A stretch of 64,000 nt of DNA from Cheiracanthium punctorium (taxonomy: Eukaryota > Arthropoda > Arachnida > Araneae > Cheiracanthiidae), in the NCBI GenBank assembly GCA_038373885.1, contig JAWZYV010019574.1:1-64000 (forward strand), given 5' to 3'. A program made the position numbers and the translations under genes. Below are positions 11,866 through 23,577 of this stretch, in pieces; positions within the stretch are counted from its first letter, which is position 1, and each line of letters starts with the position of its first letter. The notes beneath the pieces are model-generated. The model made no database searches. It had not been told where the DNA came from and saw nothing but the letters and a program-made list of their open reading frames with translations.

Positions 11866-12845
11866 CACACCTGTAACTGGCTAGTTTTCGGAATCTTTCC
11901 ATACTTTCGTAATCTTCAATTACTCTTTGGTATATACACCTGCAACTAGCTTGCTTTCATGATGAATGCAGCTGTAACTGAATTGCTTTTTTAATCAATC
12001 ACTCTTTAGCATACACTGTATGTAACTAGTTCACCCCTTTCATAATTCATAAATCCTCTGTCCACTTTTAGAATAAATATGCAAGTGGATTGCTTTCATA
12101 ATAAAGCACTCTCTTAAGTATACACACCATTAACTAGCTTGCTTACACATTCAATCACCTTTTTAGAATACACCTTAACTGGCTTACTTTCATGATCACT
12201 TTTTAGATCAATTCATGATCACTTTTGATTCACTTTAGATCTCTTAAATCACTTTTTAGCACACATCTGTAACTGGCTTGCTTCCATAATCAATTGATCG
12301 ATCTCCTTCTCTCGATTAAATCATTCTTTACCATACACCTGTAACTGGCTAGCTCTTTCGCAATTATCTTGTCTTCAATCACTATTTAGCAGTCACTAAA
12401 GTCATCAGTCACTAAAAAGTGACTGTGATTATGGAATACACCTGTAACTAGTAGCCATTCATAAACAATCAATCTCTCTTCAATCCGTTTAGCATATGCT
12501 TTCAACTGTCTCGCTTTTATAATCAGTCACTCTCTTTAGCATACACACCGGCAACTAGATTGCTTCCATAATCAATCCCTCCTTAGAATACACCTATAGC
12601 TGGCTTACTTTCAGGATCAATCATTCTTTATCATGCATGTGTAACTGGCTTGCTTCCATTATTGATCACTTTTCAGCATACACCTGTAACTGACTCACTC
12701 TCATAATCAATCAATCTACATTCACTATTTAGCACAACTTGTAACTGGCTTCCTTCCATTATTAATTGATTGATTTTTCCCTTTTTTATCAATAACTCTT
12801 TAGCATATACCTCTGATCTGCTTCCATAATCAATCAATCTCTTTA
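11866..12845 (+). repeat. degenerate minisatellite, about 1 kb
   Basis: Roughly fifteen or more imperfect units of about 50-70 bp built on the phrase TTTAGCATACACCTGTAACTGG followed by CTTGCTTTCATAATCAATCA. Units are heavily diverged and vary in spacing. The array ends just before a CA microsatellite. No coding potential. Confidence 0.75.
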
Positions 12846-12860
12846 CACACATACGATACC

Positions 12861-12861
12861 G

Positions 12862-12888
<27 letters not shown>
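12861..12888 (+). repeat. (CA)n microsatellite
   Basis: Uninterrupted CA dinucleotides followed by TATATATT. Confidence 0.9.
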
Positions 12889-12889
<1 letters not shown>

Positions 12890-12895
<6 letters not shown>

Positions 12896-13368
12896 TTAAT
12901 TTTTATACCACTCTGAGATCAAACATCGCTATAAATAATTGATATTTCAAGAAATGCGAAAATTTAAATTCCTCGATAGAAAAGCTAAACGTCGAAATAA
13001 GATTTTTTTTTCTCTTAACTTGTAGCTGTGTTGTTTCTGCGTGGATTTCATTGGAATTTACCTTTTGTATCCAGTGTTACCTACCTGCATGGATTTTCGA
13101 ATGCACTACGCTTGCACAGAGGCACAGCGAGTATTTAAGCCAGAAATCAACGCTTGGGACAGAAGGGAAATTTCCATCGGTGTGTCTTTACAAAAATGTG
13201 AGTAAACGAATTAAACCTGGGTTTTAGATTTAAAATGCAAGCAGGAAGCTCCGCCACTAAGAAAAGTTCCGCGCACGCGCTCGAATTATGGGCAATCTTA
13301 ATAAGGTGAAAAATAAATTTAGAACAACTCGGTTTAAACTGCTGATTTCAAATTTTAGAAGTCGAAAA
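12890..13368. other. gene-free stretch
   Basis: Less AT-rich than average around 13040-13290, but no exon could be supported. Confidence 0.35.
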
Positions 13369-13630
13369 ATGATTTACGATACGCATTTATTTTAGTTACC
13401 AAAAGATGCAGATATGATGTATTGCAGGGAAAATTGGAGGCCATAGAACGGTTTTTAAATTATTTACGATATGGATTTATTTTAGCTACCAAAAGGTGTA
13501 AGTGTATTGCAGAGAAAACTGACTCAGTGAATGAATTTTAAAATGATTTACGATATGAATTTAATTTTAGTTACCAAAAAGTGTAAGTGTGTTGCGGGGA
13601 AAACTGGAGGTCAGTGAACAGATTTTTACG
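13369..13630 (+). repeat. three tandem units of about 85-90 bp
   Basis: Units begin near 13369, 13459 and 13543. Each carries ATTTACGATA, TTTAGTTACCAAAAG or close variants, GTATTGC-GG and AAAACTGGAGG-like words. Spacing is 90 then 84 bp. Confidence 0.75.
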
Positions 13631-14092
13631 TCCCAGTTCCTCAAAGGGTTAATTGTTATGGGAAAATACTGTTATAAAATTTACGTAACTTCAGGCAACT
13701 GCAAGAACTGGAGATCTTTATGAAAACAATTACGGGTTAAAAAGTTAATGAAGTGCAATGATTGTATAGTTTGTATTTCCATGCTGATAGGTATGAGAGA
13801 CTTATCAGGACTTTGTTTAATAAATTAAAATTTCAAAGGATGACTGATTTTGTCTTAGCCATAATTGCACATAGTTATGCAAGACTTACCTGAATGTAAA
13901 GAAAAAAAAATTGAAATATAATTTTTGGAAAAGTATATTTTCAAGGTAAGCGACGTAACGGCTTAAATATTTTATAACATTTCGTAAAAATTTTAGAGAA
14001 CCAAGAGAAATTTAAGATTTAATCTCAAAAAGATGCGAATGTACTCAATGGAGGAAAAAAAGACATTGTAAAGAAGTAATAACTTTTACAAA
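13631..14092. other. gene-free stretch
   Basis: Nothing recognisable. Confidence 0.4.
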
Positions 14093-14124
14093 AATAAATA
14101 AATAATAATAATAATAATAATAAT
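14093..14124 (+). repeat. (AAT)n microsatellite
   Basis: AAATAAATAA followed by about seven AAT units. Confidence 0.85.
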
Positions 14125-14870
14125 TTTTATCAAAAATTTTTTTTGGCAGAGTCAGTAGACACTTTATTAAGTTGTCAGTTCTGTTTAATTTTAATCGTTC
14201 TTTCTCGCTAGAGTAAATTAAGTCAAATAATATTTAATATTTTTTTAGTTTAATGTTTCTAAAATAAAATTATTACAAGCAATTTACATACTCTGGTGCC
14301 TAACGCACTAAAGTCCCAAAACTTCTGAAAAATCCGCGTATTTGTGTATTTTATAGCTATTATTTATGATATGCATAAAATGTCCTATTCAAATTTTGTA
14401 CATCTTGAGAAGTTAAATGCCATTACACTCGCATTAGGATTGAATATTTACGATTTACACTTTAGCGTTTATATTCAGAATGATCATATTTATATTGTTA
14501 AATATTTAGATTTAATTAAAGAATTAAAAATTTAACGAATTGAATTAATTTATAAAAAAAATTGATGCAGTCAAGAAGAGAAAATAAAGAACATTCAATC
14601 TGATAGGATTCATACAGATCGCAATCTAAACAAGTTCAAATAAAATTACTGGTTTATTTTTTACAATAACTTATTTTATGAAACGCTACTACCATTACCT
14701 TTGTTTTCTTTTACGCTTTTTATCGTGTCAGCAATTTAGGTTAAAGAAAACATTGCCCTCCAGTGATGAATATTTTTTGGTAATTAGATGCGGATATATT
14801 TTTTTATGTATTTCATCATAGAGTGCGGCCATGGGGTACATCTGAAGAAACCGTTTGTAAATTGCCGAAC

Positions 14871-15060
14871 CAAAGAGTTTGCCTTTATAACTCTTTTGTA
14901 ACAAGTAGTTTCATGTATGAAGGAAACCAACTTTACAGGTTAGTATGGCGATTTTAATGCTAATGCTAACACTAAGCGAAATTTAAAGTGGCAGAAGATT
15001 AATTGAAAGTAAAAGTATTCAAAATTACATCTTCTACATGCTATTATTTCTTGCATGAAG
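14871..15060 (+). repeat. dispersed duplication D1, copy 1
   Basis: Shares ordered words with 17545-17730: CAAAGAGTTTGCCT, TATAACT, AAACCAACTTTACAGGT, AAGCGAAATTTAA, CATTTCTTGCAT or ATTATTTCTTGCAT. The offset between copies is 2,674 bp. The pair is diverged and neither copy has an open frame of note. Confidence 0.65.
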
Positions 15061-16322
15061 ATTCTTTTTCTGAAGATTCAACGTAATTTTTCAATATTCC
15101 AATGTAATTTTTAATTCCGCATACTCTCTTTTCTGAAATATTTCTTGGCCGTAAGGACACATTTATTCATGCAAAACTTTCTAGATTTATTTTTTCCTAA
15201 TTTCATTAAATATGATGCAAAAAATTATAGCTTTGAAAACTCCGTAAATAAATTATAGTAATTTTTGACGAAGCAAGGACAAATGGTTTCATAAGTGCAA
15301 GTTGTTTCTTCAACAATGAAAAATTGCACAGTGTGAAGCTAAGAACGCAATATGTTAAGCCTTATAATTAAAAAAATCGAGCAAACGCATGAAGCAATAA
15401 GAAAAATTCCACGCATTTTTTAATTCGGAAAATTTATTCAAATTATATCAGTATAATTTTAATGTACTATCTAAAAACTGACAAATAGAATAAATTAAAT
15501 TAATATTTGAAACACAAATAAAAAGGTATGTATTTCCTCATAGTCTCCCAAAAATTAAAATTTTATTTTATCAAAAACTACTTTACTATTTTTACACAGG
15601 GAAAAACTTTTTTTTAACGTTCCTTTTGTATAAAATAAATTGAATCATTTTATGTTTAATTAACATTTAACTGCTAATTGAAACGATAGTCATATTATTA
15701 AGATAAACATATCAAAAAGCCTGATGTTTCTCAATAACAAAATTTATAGAGCTCAAAAATGTTTGTTATAGTTTATTTTTAATTATAAACCAGCTAGATA
15801 TATCCGTTTTCCGTACGGAAAGGAGAAAATGTATTTCTAACAATCGTATTTGAAACCATTTATTAGATCGGAGCTGACAAATTGTTTCCCCCCAAAAGAT
15901 AGCGTTTACATCGTACAGTTAAACAAAAACTAAAATTAATGAGTAAAATTTACTTTGCTTTGTAGAATTTTGTGTTAGTTTGCTTCTAAGGATAGCTGAG
16001 ATCTTCACACAAGGATCAAAATTCAAAGGTAAGTATACATCATAATTAGTTTTTAAAAAATCTCAAATAATCCGATATCAGATGCGTTGCCTCTACTGGG
16101 GATTTTTAGGCGGGGTGTATGTAAAAAGCAGTCTTCTGGCAGTAAAATAACTATTATTTGCATTGATGAAAAGGGTATTCAATACATTTCGTCTTTATAC
16201 ATTTAAAAATAGAGTATGAAAAAGAAAGAAAAGTTATCTTTTTTACATGTGTGGCACCTGGCCTTAAATATTAACCCATAGCTCCTTTGCTTCACGCTAA
16301 CGGGTAAAATATTTCTACCTTC
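15061..16322. other. gene-free stretch
   Basis: AT-rich, nothing supported. Confidence 0.4.
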
Positions 16323-16357
16323 TTACTGGAGATTTTATTAAATAAAATCTCCAGTAA
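16323..16357. repeat. 35-bp near-perfect palindrome
   Basis: TTACTGGAGATTTTATT and its complement flank a single central base. This is a possible cruciform or a relic of a tiny inverted-repeat element. Confidence 0.8.
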
Positions 16358-17544
16358 AAAGGAAAATAAAGCGTGAAAATTTCAGTATTTCATTTTTTAG
16401 CTGACGAAATTTTTAAGTACGGGGGGAAAATCTATTCTTGGGGCCTTTTGCACCGATCAATTATGATAACTTTAAATGAGAATCTTCGGAATTATTTCAC
16501 CAAGCGCAATATTTTTACATCGCAACTTGCGGCCGCAGTTGGATTTCTAAAGTATTTTTTTAACACGTGACATTAAAATGACGTAAATATCCTTTACGAT
16601 ATCCGAGTTTGCCACGCAAATAATTCCACTTTTTTACTTATGAATATGAAACGGATATAATATAAGCTATTTCTGAAGCTGCAAATAGTGTGTGAAGGGG
16701 CCCCTAAAAAATTAGGGAGCTGGCGGATTTTCAAATTTCTAATGTAGCCTATGTTCTTTTCTACGTTTGTTTTTATATCTGTACAAATCTTAAATCGATC
16801 AATCAGGTCATTTAGGCGTAAATGTTTCATATACACATACACGCATACATTTATTTTTATTTATATAAATAAAAAATTAAACTATACATTGAATTATTTA
16901 AACCGTTCACCATGTTTTGTTTAGAATGTTTCAGAAGAAAGTTTATGGCGTAATTTGTAGTAACTCAAAGAACTTATTTAACAAGATTACTCCAATCTCC
17001 ACGCACATTTAATGTTGTTAATATAGTACATTTAAATTATATCTTTCTTAAGATAGTTTAAGAATAGCTATCTGTAAAGTAAATCCGAACTTAAAAAAGG
17101 TTTCAATGGAAATTTTTATATTATTTTATGTATAATGAATTACAAATTCGTTTTCAGACCATGGGTATGCCTATCTGTCCCTCCTTCTTACACACAACCA
17201 TACGCGCATACACTACTGAAATATACCGTGATTTAAGTAAGAGTATAATATTTCAAAAATAATAAATGTCAAAATACGAAAATTAAATTAAATTATTCTA
17301 CATTGCTTATTGAACATGTAACTTTTTATTTAAACAACTAGGATTCAGAGAAAAAACAATTCAATTCACTAGAATTAAATAGTTTATTTTTAAATAAAGA
17401 TGTCTTGGTAAATAAATTTGGGAATTACTTTATTACGTTTAACACAAATATATTTCAATTTTATTTTATTAATTTTATGTAATTAATGATTATCGGTTAC
17501 TCATTGTTATGTTTACTCAGCAAAAATTTTATTAAAAAAATAAT
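16358..17544. other. gene-free stretch
   Basis: Frames at 16373-16570 (plus) and 16594-16842 (minus) have no family features. Confidence 0.35.
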
Positions 17545-17730
17545 CAAAGAGTTTGCCTGTATAACTACTTTTGAGACAAGAAGCTTCATGTAATAAGAAA
17601 CCAACTTTACAGGTAAGCACGGTTGTTTTAATATGCAATTAAATATTAAGCGAAATTTAATTTGGCATAAGATTTGTTGAAGAAATAAAGTTAAATCTTG
17701 AAGATGCTGTCATTTCTTGCATATTTTTCT
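17545..17730 (+). repeat. dispersed duplication D1, copy 2
   Basis: Partner of 14871-15060. It contains AAACCAACTTTACAGGTAAGC, which looks like an exon-intron junction on the plus strand, but the preceding sequence has stops in all frames I checked. A poly-C tract follows at about 17739-17749. Confidence 0.65.
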
Positions 17731-17749
17731 GATAACTTCCCCCCCCCCC

Positions 17750-19199
17750 ACCTCTTCTGATACAGTTTGGTATTACTGCAGAATTTCAGAGGTTTTAAGA
17801 GTATGAAGTGGCGGGTAATTTTTTTTTTTTTTTGACATTTGTTCCACACTTTTTTCAAAACCTTTTAAATTAGAAAAGTTTAGCGTTAACTATAAACGTA
17901 AAAAGATTTCAGTTGGTTGAGATAACTTTTAAACCATTTAATGGACTACCATTTTTTTAATCAAATTTTCAAGTTTTCGCAGATGCCTGCAGCCAGGGAT
18001 CAACATTAGTTTTGAGAAAGATAATTTTATTTCTTAAAACGTTATTTTGTTTAATTATTCTAAAGGCTGTAACAAAGGTACAAAAATTGCCACCTTCAAA
18101 TTTTGTGGAATCATGTTATTAATAGTAAAAAAATAAGAAAACTGGCTCATGCTTATACGTATTTCGATTCACAGGGGAAAATAACCATTGAACGTTAAGC
18201 GGTTAGTTACTAAAAGGAGAAAAAAATGCTATTAAAAGGGAAAAAGGAGTTACTCAAATATGAGCATCGTACAACCAACAAATTAATGAAAGTGAATTAT
18301 AATGTATTTCCAAATAATTAAGAGCTTTCAATTTTATCTTTCACGAAGAAAACAGCTGATGCATTATAAGGATAGAATATTAATTAGAGCTTTGTATAAA
18401 TCAGAATGATGTATTATTAGCCGACAAATTACAATACGTATTTAATTTTTTAATATAATTTATGAGTATATGTTACTGTTTTTATTCAGTTATCATCATT
18501 AATATCATTTTGTTATTATCACATATTTTGCAAGTTAATTAGCAATCACGACATGTAAAAAATCTGTTCACAAACTATGCAGACATATTGAATATACTGA
18601 ATAGGTTTTAAAATACAATGTTGGAAATCATTGGCAAATACTTCATGAAACATTTAGACACTGCATAAACAATAACCACGGAACTTTAAAATGTTATTTC
18701 ATAAACACATGAATAGTAAAAATGCAATATGAATGATTTAGCACTAAAATTCAGTATTAAATGACTGAATATTTAAATTTCACAAAACGTATACACAAAA
18801 CTACACATTTAGCTGCATGTTTATAAAATACTCGATAAAATACACATAACATGTACTGATACAGGAACTATTATACACATAAACCATTCCACTCAAATAG
18901 TAAATGAAATAGAGTAAGAGAACTGACATTCAGACTATCTCTACACATGCTGTCATGCAACTTCCGTAGATCAGTCCATGCGAGCTATTTCTAACAGAAA
19001 AATGATTCCAAAATCCATGCAGCTCATGCTTGGTTATATTCCATTCTCCACTGATCATGCACAAAAACAAAAAAGTTTGTAGTCAGATGTAAGTAATGAA
19101 AATGATGTTTAGTCTAGGAACGTACGCAGGGGAAAAAAAAATGGAAAAAGTTAACAGAATGTAAAATTTTACCATGAAACGTTTTGCATTCTGTTAAAG

Positions 19200-19234
<35 letters not shown>

Positions 19235-20643
19235 CAGATATTTTTACGGACACTTAAATATTTCACAGAGTATCGAAAGTAATGAGACTGCTCAGGAACG
19301 AATTTTGAAAAAAAAAATAAATAAATAAAAGGAATACTATTTTATTAGCAAGACTCAAATAATTGCCAAGCTTAAATGTTGGGGCCATTCCTATATTTTC
19401 AATGATGAAATAACGCCAACATTTAAGTTTATTGTTCTACCACGACAAGAGAACCCCCAGAAGATAGACATGGTCTATGGAAACAAGCCATTCCACAGCA
19501 TTTTAGGTGTGATTGGAAGGACTTTTATCCATCCCCCAACAGGCATAAAAGTTTCCAATTCTTTCAATGCTAGATGCTGGTGTTCTGTAACTTTCATATA
19601 TAATTTTATTTCCAGTTTCCGTTGTATTATTAAAAATTCGTTTTCAGTTCGGTGAATTCGATAAAAGTAGCATTCGATTCTTAGAACCTTTCTTTCAATT
19701 TCCGGCTCGTTTACTTGTGGTAACTCCTCTTTACTGCAAGGGCTGAATATATCATTGCAGTGTAATGAAAAACATCGTTACAGGTTGTCAGTTGTAATAA
19801 GTTATTGCTAAGAGTCGGCAGGATTTATTCTGCTCGAGTGTGCCGCTATCGGAATACTATCAGTCACAGCTTTAATGTTCTTAAACAGTAAGGAAATAAT
19901 TCTGTAACAGCTTAAGGGGGAGGTATTATTCTTATAATATTATACAAATTGGAAAGTGATAAAAATATTTTAGTTTAAAAAATTAGTAGAAAAGTTAATA
20001 GGAACTTGTAAATGCTTTCCATACAGGGCTTTCCTAAATTAATTAGTGGATAAAGATTTGTAATAAATAATTTTGAATAAATGATATGGGGGGAAAAAAG
20101 ACATTGAATTTTATTTAGCAATAAAAAAAAGCTATCAATTCTCATTAACATGCGCACACCATTACTTATTCAAACAATACAAAGTTTATTCTCAATTAAC
20201 ATAAAGATGCTCCAAACCAAATCAAACTCTCGAAACATCTTTTAATCAATTGTTCTATTGACGGAAGTTTATTAAATGGCCGCCCTAAAATACCTCAGAA
20301 CAGATTTCGTTTTCCCCATGACCAGAAAAATTCTCTACGCTTTTTAAATGCATGACGGCATCTTGGCTTTTTAGCTGTTACCATCCTCTTTTATCTGTTG
20401 CCATTCGTCAGAGAAGAAAAGATTACAGATGACATTGCTTGAACTAAAAATTATGTCGATGTAAATCCTTTCCTCAAACTCAATATGCTTCATTCTAATT
20501 TTATTAACAGGTGAATAATTTTTATGTACACTATGTGCTTTATGTATCAAAATAGCCTGTAACCAATGGCTTCTTTCCTGCAAACTAAAATTATTCTAAA
20601 GATAGCATTCCTGGAATACAGGCACAAAAAGAGGTAGTTGTGC
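17750..20643. other. gene-free stretch with an AAT microsatellite
   Basis: AT-rich. (AAT)n lies at 19200-19232. Short frames near 19470-19655 and 19975-20583 are not supported as genes. Confidence 0.4.
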
Positions 20644-20884
20644 GTTATAGTTGTAGTGTCCACCGTGCTTGCTTGGCGACATTAAAATCACGATAACATC
20701 GCAGCTATGATTTCGCCAAGCGCGTGAAACCTGAAAGTGAAAATAAATAATAACGCTGCCGTGTTGCCCAATAACAGTTTAAAAATAGTTAATTGAAGTT
20801 TTAAAAATTAATTAAAATAATTTGATGAGGTTTCACCTCCACCATCTTTGGTTGTTTGGCGACTGAATGGTGGCCTCTATAACA
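20644..20884. mobile_element. inverted-repeat MITE, family M1 copy 2
   Basis: Left end GTTATAGTTGTAGTGTCCACC and right end GGTGGCCTCTATAAC are imperfect inverses. The interior has CTTGGCGACATT, TCGCAGCTATGATTTCGCCAAG and TTTGGCGACTGAA, matching words in the 7346-7525 copy (GATCGCAGCTATGC, TTGGCGATTGAA). Confidence 0.55.
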
Positions 20885-21229
20885 CGAAATTACAAAGGAA
20901 AATGTAAATGGGGATTTTTTTCTTTTTAGTTAATTTTTTTAAGGAGATTTAAAGTAAAATTTTCTTTCTCCAACAGCATGTTTCTACCTTGCCCTCCCCT
21001 CCCCTAATGTTTCAAAGGTTTTAATTAGTGGTCTAGAAAAATTTTACGTATATTTTATTATAATTGTTATTGAATTTCTTTTAACTGCGAATGATGGGCA
21101 AAGTGGTAGACAAATGAAGGAAAATATAGGGAAATAAAAAGGAAAAGAAGAATGTCTACACTTTCGGCAGAGTAAAGGTAAGAAATGAGAGAGAGAGATA
21201 GAGAGAGTAAATAGAATTGAAAGCAGTAG

Positions 21230-21640
21230 AGTGGCGTGTGTTGCTTACCAAAGGAGTATACTTGGACATACCAGATTACCAGGCTATGTCGTGCAGGCGG
21301 ATACTGGGTTTCAGCAGCATGCGGGAGAATAGACACTAGAATCAGAGCTACAGCAGAGTACGCACACATTACATAACACTATGTTCAAGGAACCTTTGGA
21401 AAACGGACATGTTTCGAGTCACGTGGGCCGCACTTCACTTCGGAATAGCAATTTGACGAGGTGGTTCACAAGAGACACGAGTCTGTCCAAAAAGTCCATT
21501 ATGTCTCGGGTCGTTTGCTCGGATACTTGATCTGTTCTCCTATAAAGGTATATTACTGGGGAAGCTTTGGTAGCCCACCCACATGCGCAGTGACACATGC
21601 AAGGGAGGGGCTTCAGCCCCCCCCCCACCCAAAAGATACT
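21230..21640 (-). other. GC-elevated segment, possible 5' exon or promoter of a minus-strand gene
   Basis: This block is richer in G and C than its surroundings. On the minus strand it shows CCTTTATAGGAG (TATA-like) near 21545, and an ATG at 21497 with a 26-codon frame ending in RSEVRPT. Another ATG at 21369 begins MCAYSAVALILVSILPHAAE, which resembles a secretory signal sequence. GT donor-like sites follow (CTGGTAATC, TTTGGTAAGC). It lies upstream of the calcium-channel exon in the same sense, but no known first-exon sequence was recognised. Confidence 0.2.
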
Positions 21641-21879
21641 GCTTAAAAGAAGTATATTGTTTTATTGTACATTGTTCAGGTCAAATTAGTTTTTTTAAAA
21701 ATTAGCTTAAGTGTAAAATTTTGCTTAAATCCAATAAGCTTTTACATAATATGTGTAACTACGGCAGGTGTATGGGAGAACAAACCAAATATCCGAAAGG
21801 ATGGTCGAAGAAAGTGAACGATCCGAGACAGAATATGTCTTTCGAACGGATTCTATCTCTAATGAATCGCCCCCCTTTT

Positions 21880-22400
21880 CATAAAAATTTTGAAAATTAC
21901 TAATGTTTATATTTTATGTGAGCTTTGCTCTACGAGACAAGGAATCAGAATCGTAGTTTACTGATAGTAATTTAGACTTACGGATAGTAATTACTTATGC
22001 GCAAATTAGTAGATTTGGAAATTACAACCTTTATATCGATATTTGAGGTTAATTTTGGTACAGGGTTTGGTTACTTTAATCTGATTCTGCAAGACAAAAC
22101 ATCGTAATCGATAATTTCGATAACAATAATCGTAACCGAATCGTAATTTGCAGTAGCAATTTACACTTACGCATAGTAATTACCTTTAATACAGCTTACT
22201 TTTTATTATAATTTTGAAAACTACGGAGGTTCATATTTATATTTCAGGTTAACTTTGATGCAGGAGATATACAAAGAAACTTTGGAAACAGAATTGTAGT
22301 TTATTAATAGTAATTAATCTATAGTAGTTTACATTTACGGATAGTACGCACCTATACACCCAGCTCATTTTTTATGGTAATTTTTAAATTTTAGCTATGC
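21880..22400 (+). repeat. three imperfect tandem units of about 150-190 bp
   Basis: The phrase ATCGTAGTTTACTGATAGTAATTTA, or shortened variants with TTACGGATAGTAATTAC, begins at about 21951, 22139 and 22291. Each is preceded by AATTTTGAAAATTAC-like sequence and followed by a TTTATAT-TTGAGGTTAA-like segment. Confidence 0.6.
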
Positions 22401-22718
22401 TACAGAATCTTTTAAAAGACAAGGAATTCGAATGCCATACGTAGCTAAAATTGTTGAAGTTTGTCTAGCTTGCTTTCGTGTGCTTTACTCGTAATCCACT
22501 GGGCAGCTGATACTTAGTATACAAGAGCCTCCAGTTTTCAGTTCAATACAACTATTGTTTTTGAAAGCTAAAGTGCACACAAATAATAATTCTTCTTTCA
22601 AGTTTAAAAGAAATATACAGAAGTAATAAACAAGGTGTCCTTAAAAAGAAAAGAAGAAAAAAAACCCTCTACACAACCAGATGTCTCGCTTACAGTACAT
22701 AAAAGATTTCTAAAGAGC

Positions 22719-22724
22719 TACGCT
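22719..22724 (+). repeat. target-site duplication, left (TACGCT)
   Basis: TACGCT directly abuts the left terminus AGTAGTAGATAAATGACAG. The same six bases directly follow the right terminus at 38276-38281. Six-base duplications are the signature of Polinton/Maverick integration. Confidence 0.95.
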
Positions 22725-22743
22725 AGTAGTAGATAAATGACAG
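22725..22743 (+). repeat. left terminal tip of the element
   Basis: AGTAGTAGATAAATGACAG, mirrored exactly at 38257-38275. The tip is made of AGT repeats, the kind of short reiteration that lets a protein-primed polymerase slide back after initiation. Confidence 0.85.
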
Positions 22744-22893
22744 TTCTGCTCAGGGGGTGCCATGTTAATTGTGGGGTGCATCGTAGAGGTGCGTTCCCTG
22801 GGTCGAGAGAGAGAGAGAGGGGGGCGTGGTCGGACCGGATGTGGGGAGCGGATGTTCGAAGGGTTGATAAGATTTTTTTTTCCTTTTTTTCAG

Positions 22894-23262
22894 ATAAGGG
22901 GACTTGTAATTTTTTCAGACATAAGATATTTTTCAAATAAGGGTACTTGGAAAAATTTTCAGACTTCAACAATTTTTCAAATAAGGATACTTGTAATTTT
23001 TTCAGATTGTGACATATTTTTTGAAATAAGGGGACTTGGAAAAATTTTCAGATTTTCACATATTTTACAAATAAGGATACTTGTAATTTTTTTCAGATTG
23101 TGACATATTTTTGAAATAAGGAGACTTGGAAAAATTTTCAGACTTTAACAATTTTTCAAATAAGGATACTTGTAATTTTTTTCAGATTGTGACATATTTC
23201 TCAAATAAGGGACTTTAACATTTAGTATCAAAATAAGAGACTTTGACATAATTTTAAATAAG
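22894..23262 (+). repeat. left subterminal tandem array, about 45-bp units
   Basis: ATAAG anchors fall at 22894, 22937, 22981, 23026, 23072, 23116, 23160, 23205, 23233 and 23258, so units are 43-46 bp except the last two. A typical unit reads AAATAAGG-ACTTG-AA, then TTTTCAGA, then ACATATTTTT. Two alternating subtypes (GGATACTTGTAAT and GGGGACTTGGAAA) suggest a higher-order period near 90 bp. Overlapping open frames here are artefacts of the repeat. Confidence 0.9.
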
Positions 23263-23304
23263 CTATATGAATTACACCTGAAATAAAAAATTTTATTGTA
23301 ATTA

Positions 23305-23345
23305 AATGAGGACCCACCAGCCGCCCGGTAGAATTCGTCTACCGC
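23305..23345. repeat. small hairpin inside left arm
   Basis: CGGTAGA and TCTACCG pair around ATTCG near 23325-23343. The same hairpin occurs in the right arm near 37657-37675. Confidence 0.6.
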
Positions 23346-23577
23346 CTCATTTCAAATAAAAATTCTTACTGTGCCTTTCCCCATCACGCTAGCCTCGCAT
23401 GAATGGAGACAGGGCGTAGCACAGAGGATGCGTTGTTGTTTTTGTTTCTTTAAATAATAATTAACTATGTGGAGCAAAGAAATGAACAACATCCCCAGGA
23501 GGCCTACAAACAAAAGAAATCTCCACACAGTATACTACTGCTATTCACTTGTTAAAATGGATATATATTTTTATTTT

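Noticed and set aside
22718..23103. Several 67-113-codon frames near both tips, with repeating IFQIR-like peptides
   Set aside because: They read through the 45-bp tandem array and reflect its periodicity.
22894..23262. CRISPR-like repeat array
   Set aside because: Units are contiguous and degenerate with no unique spacers, and the setting is eukaryotic.
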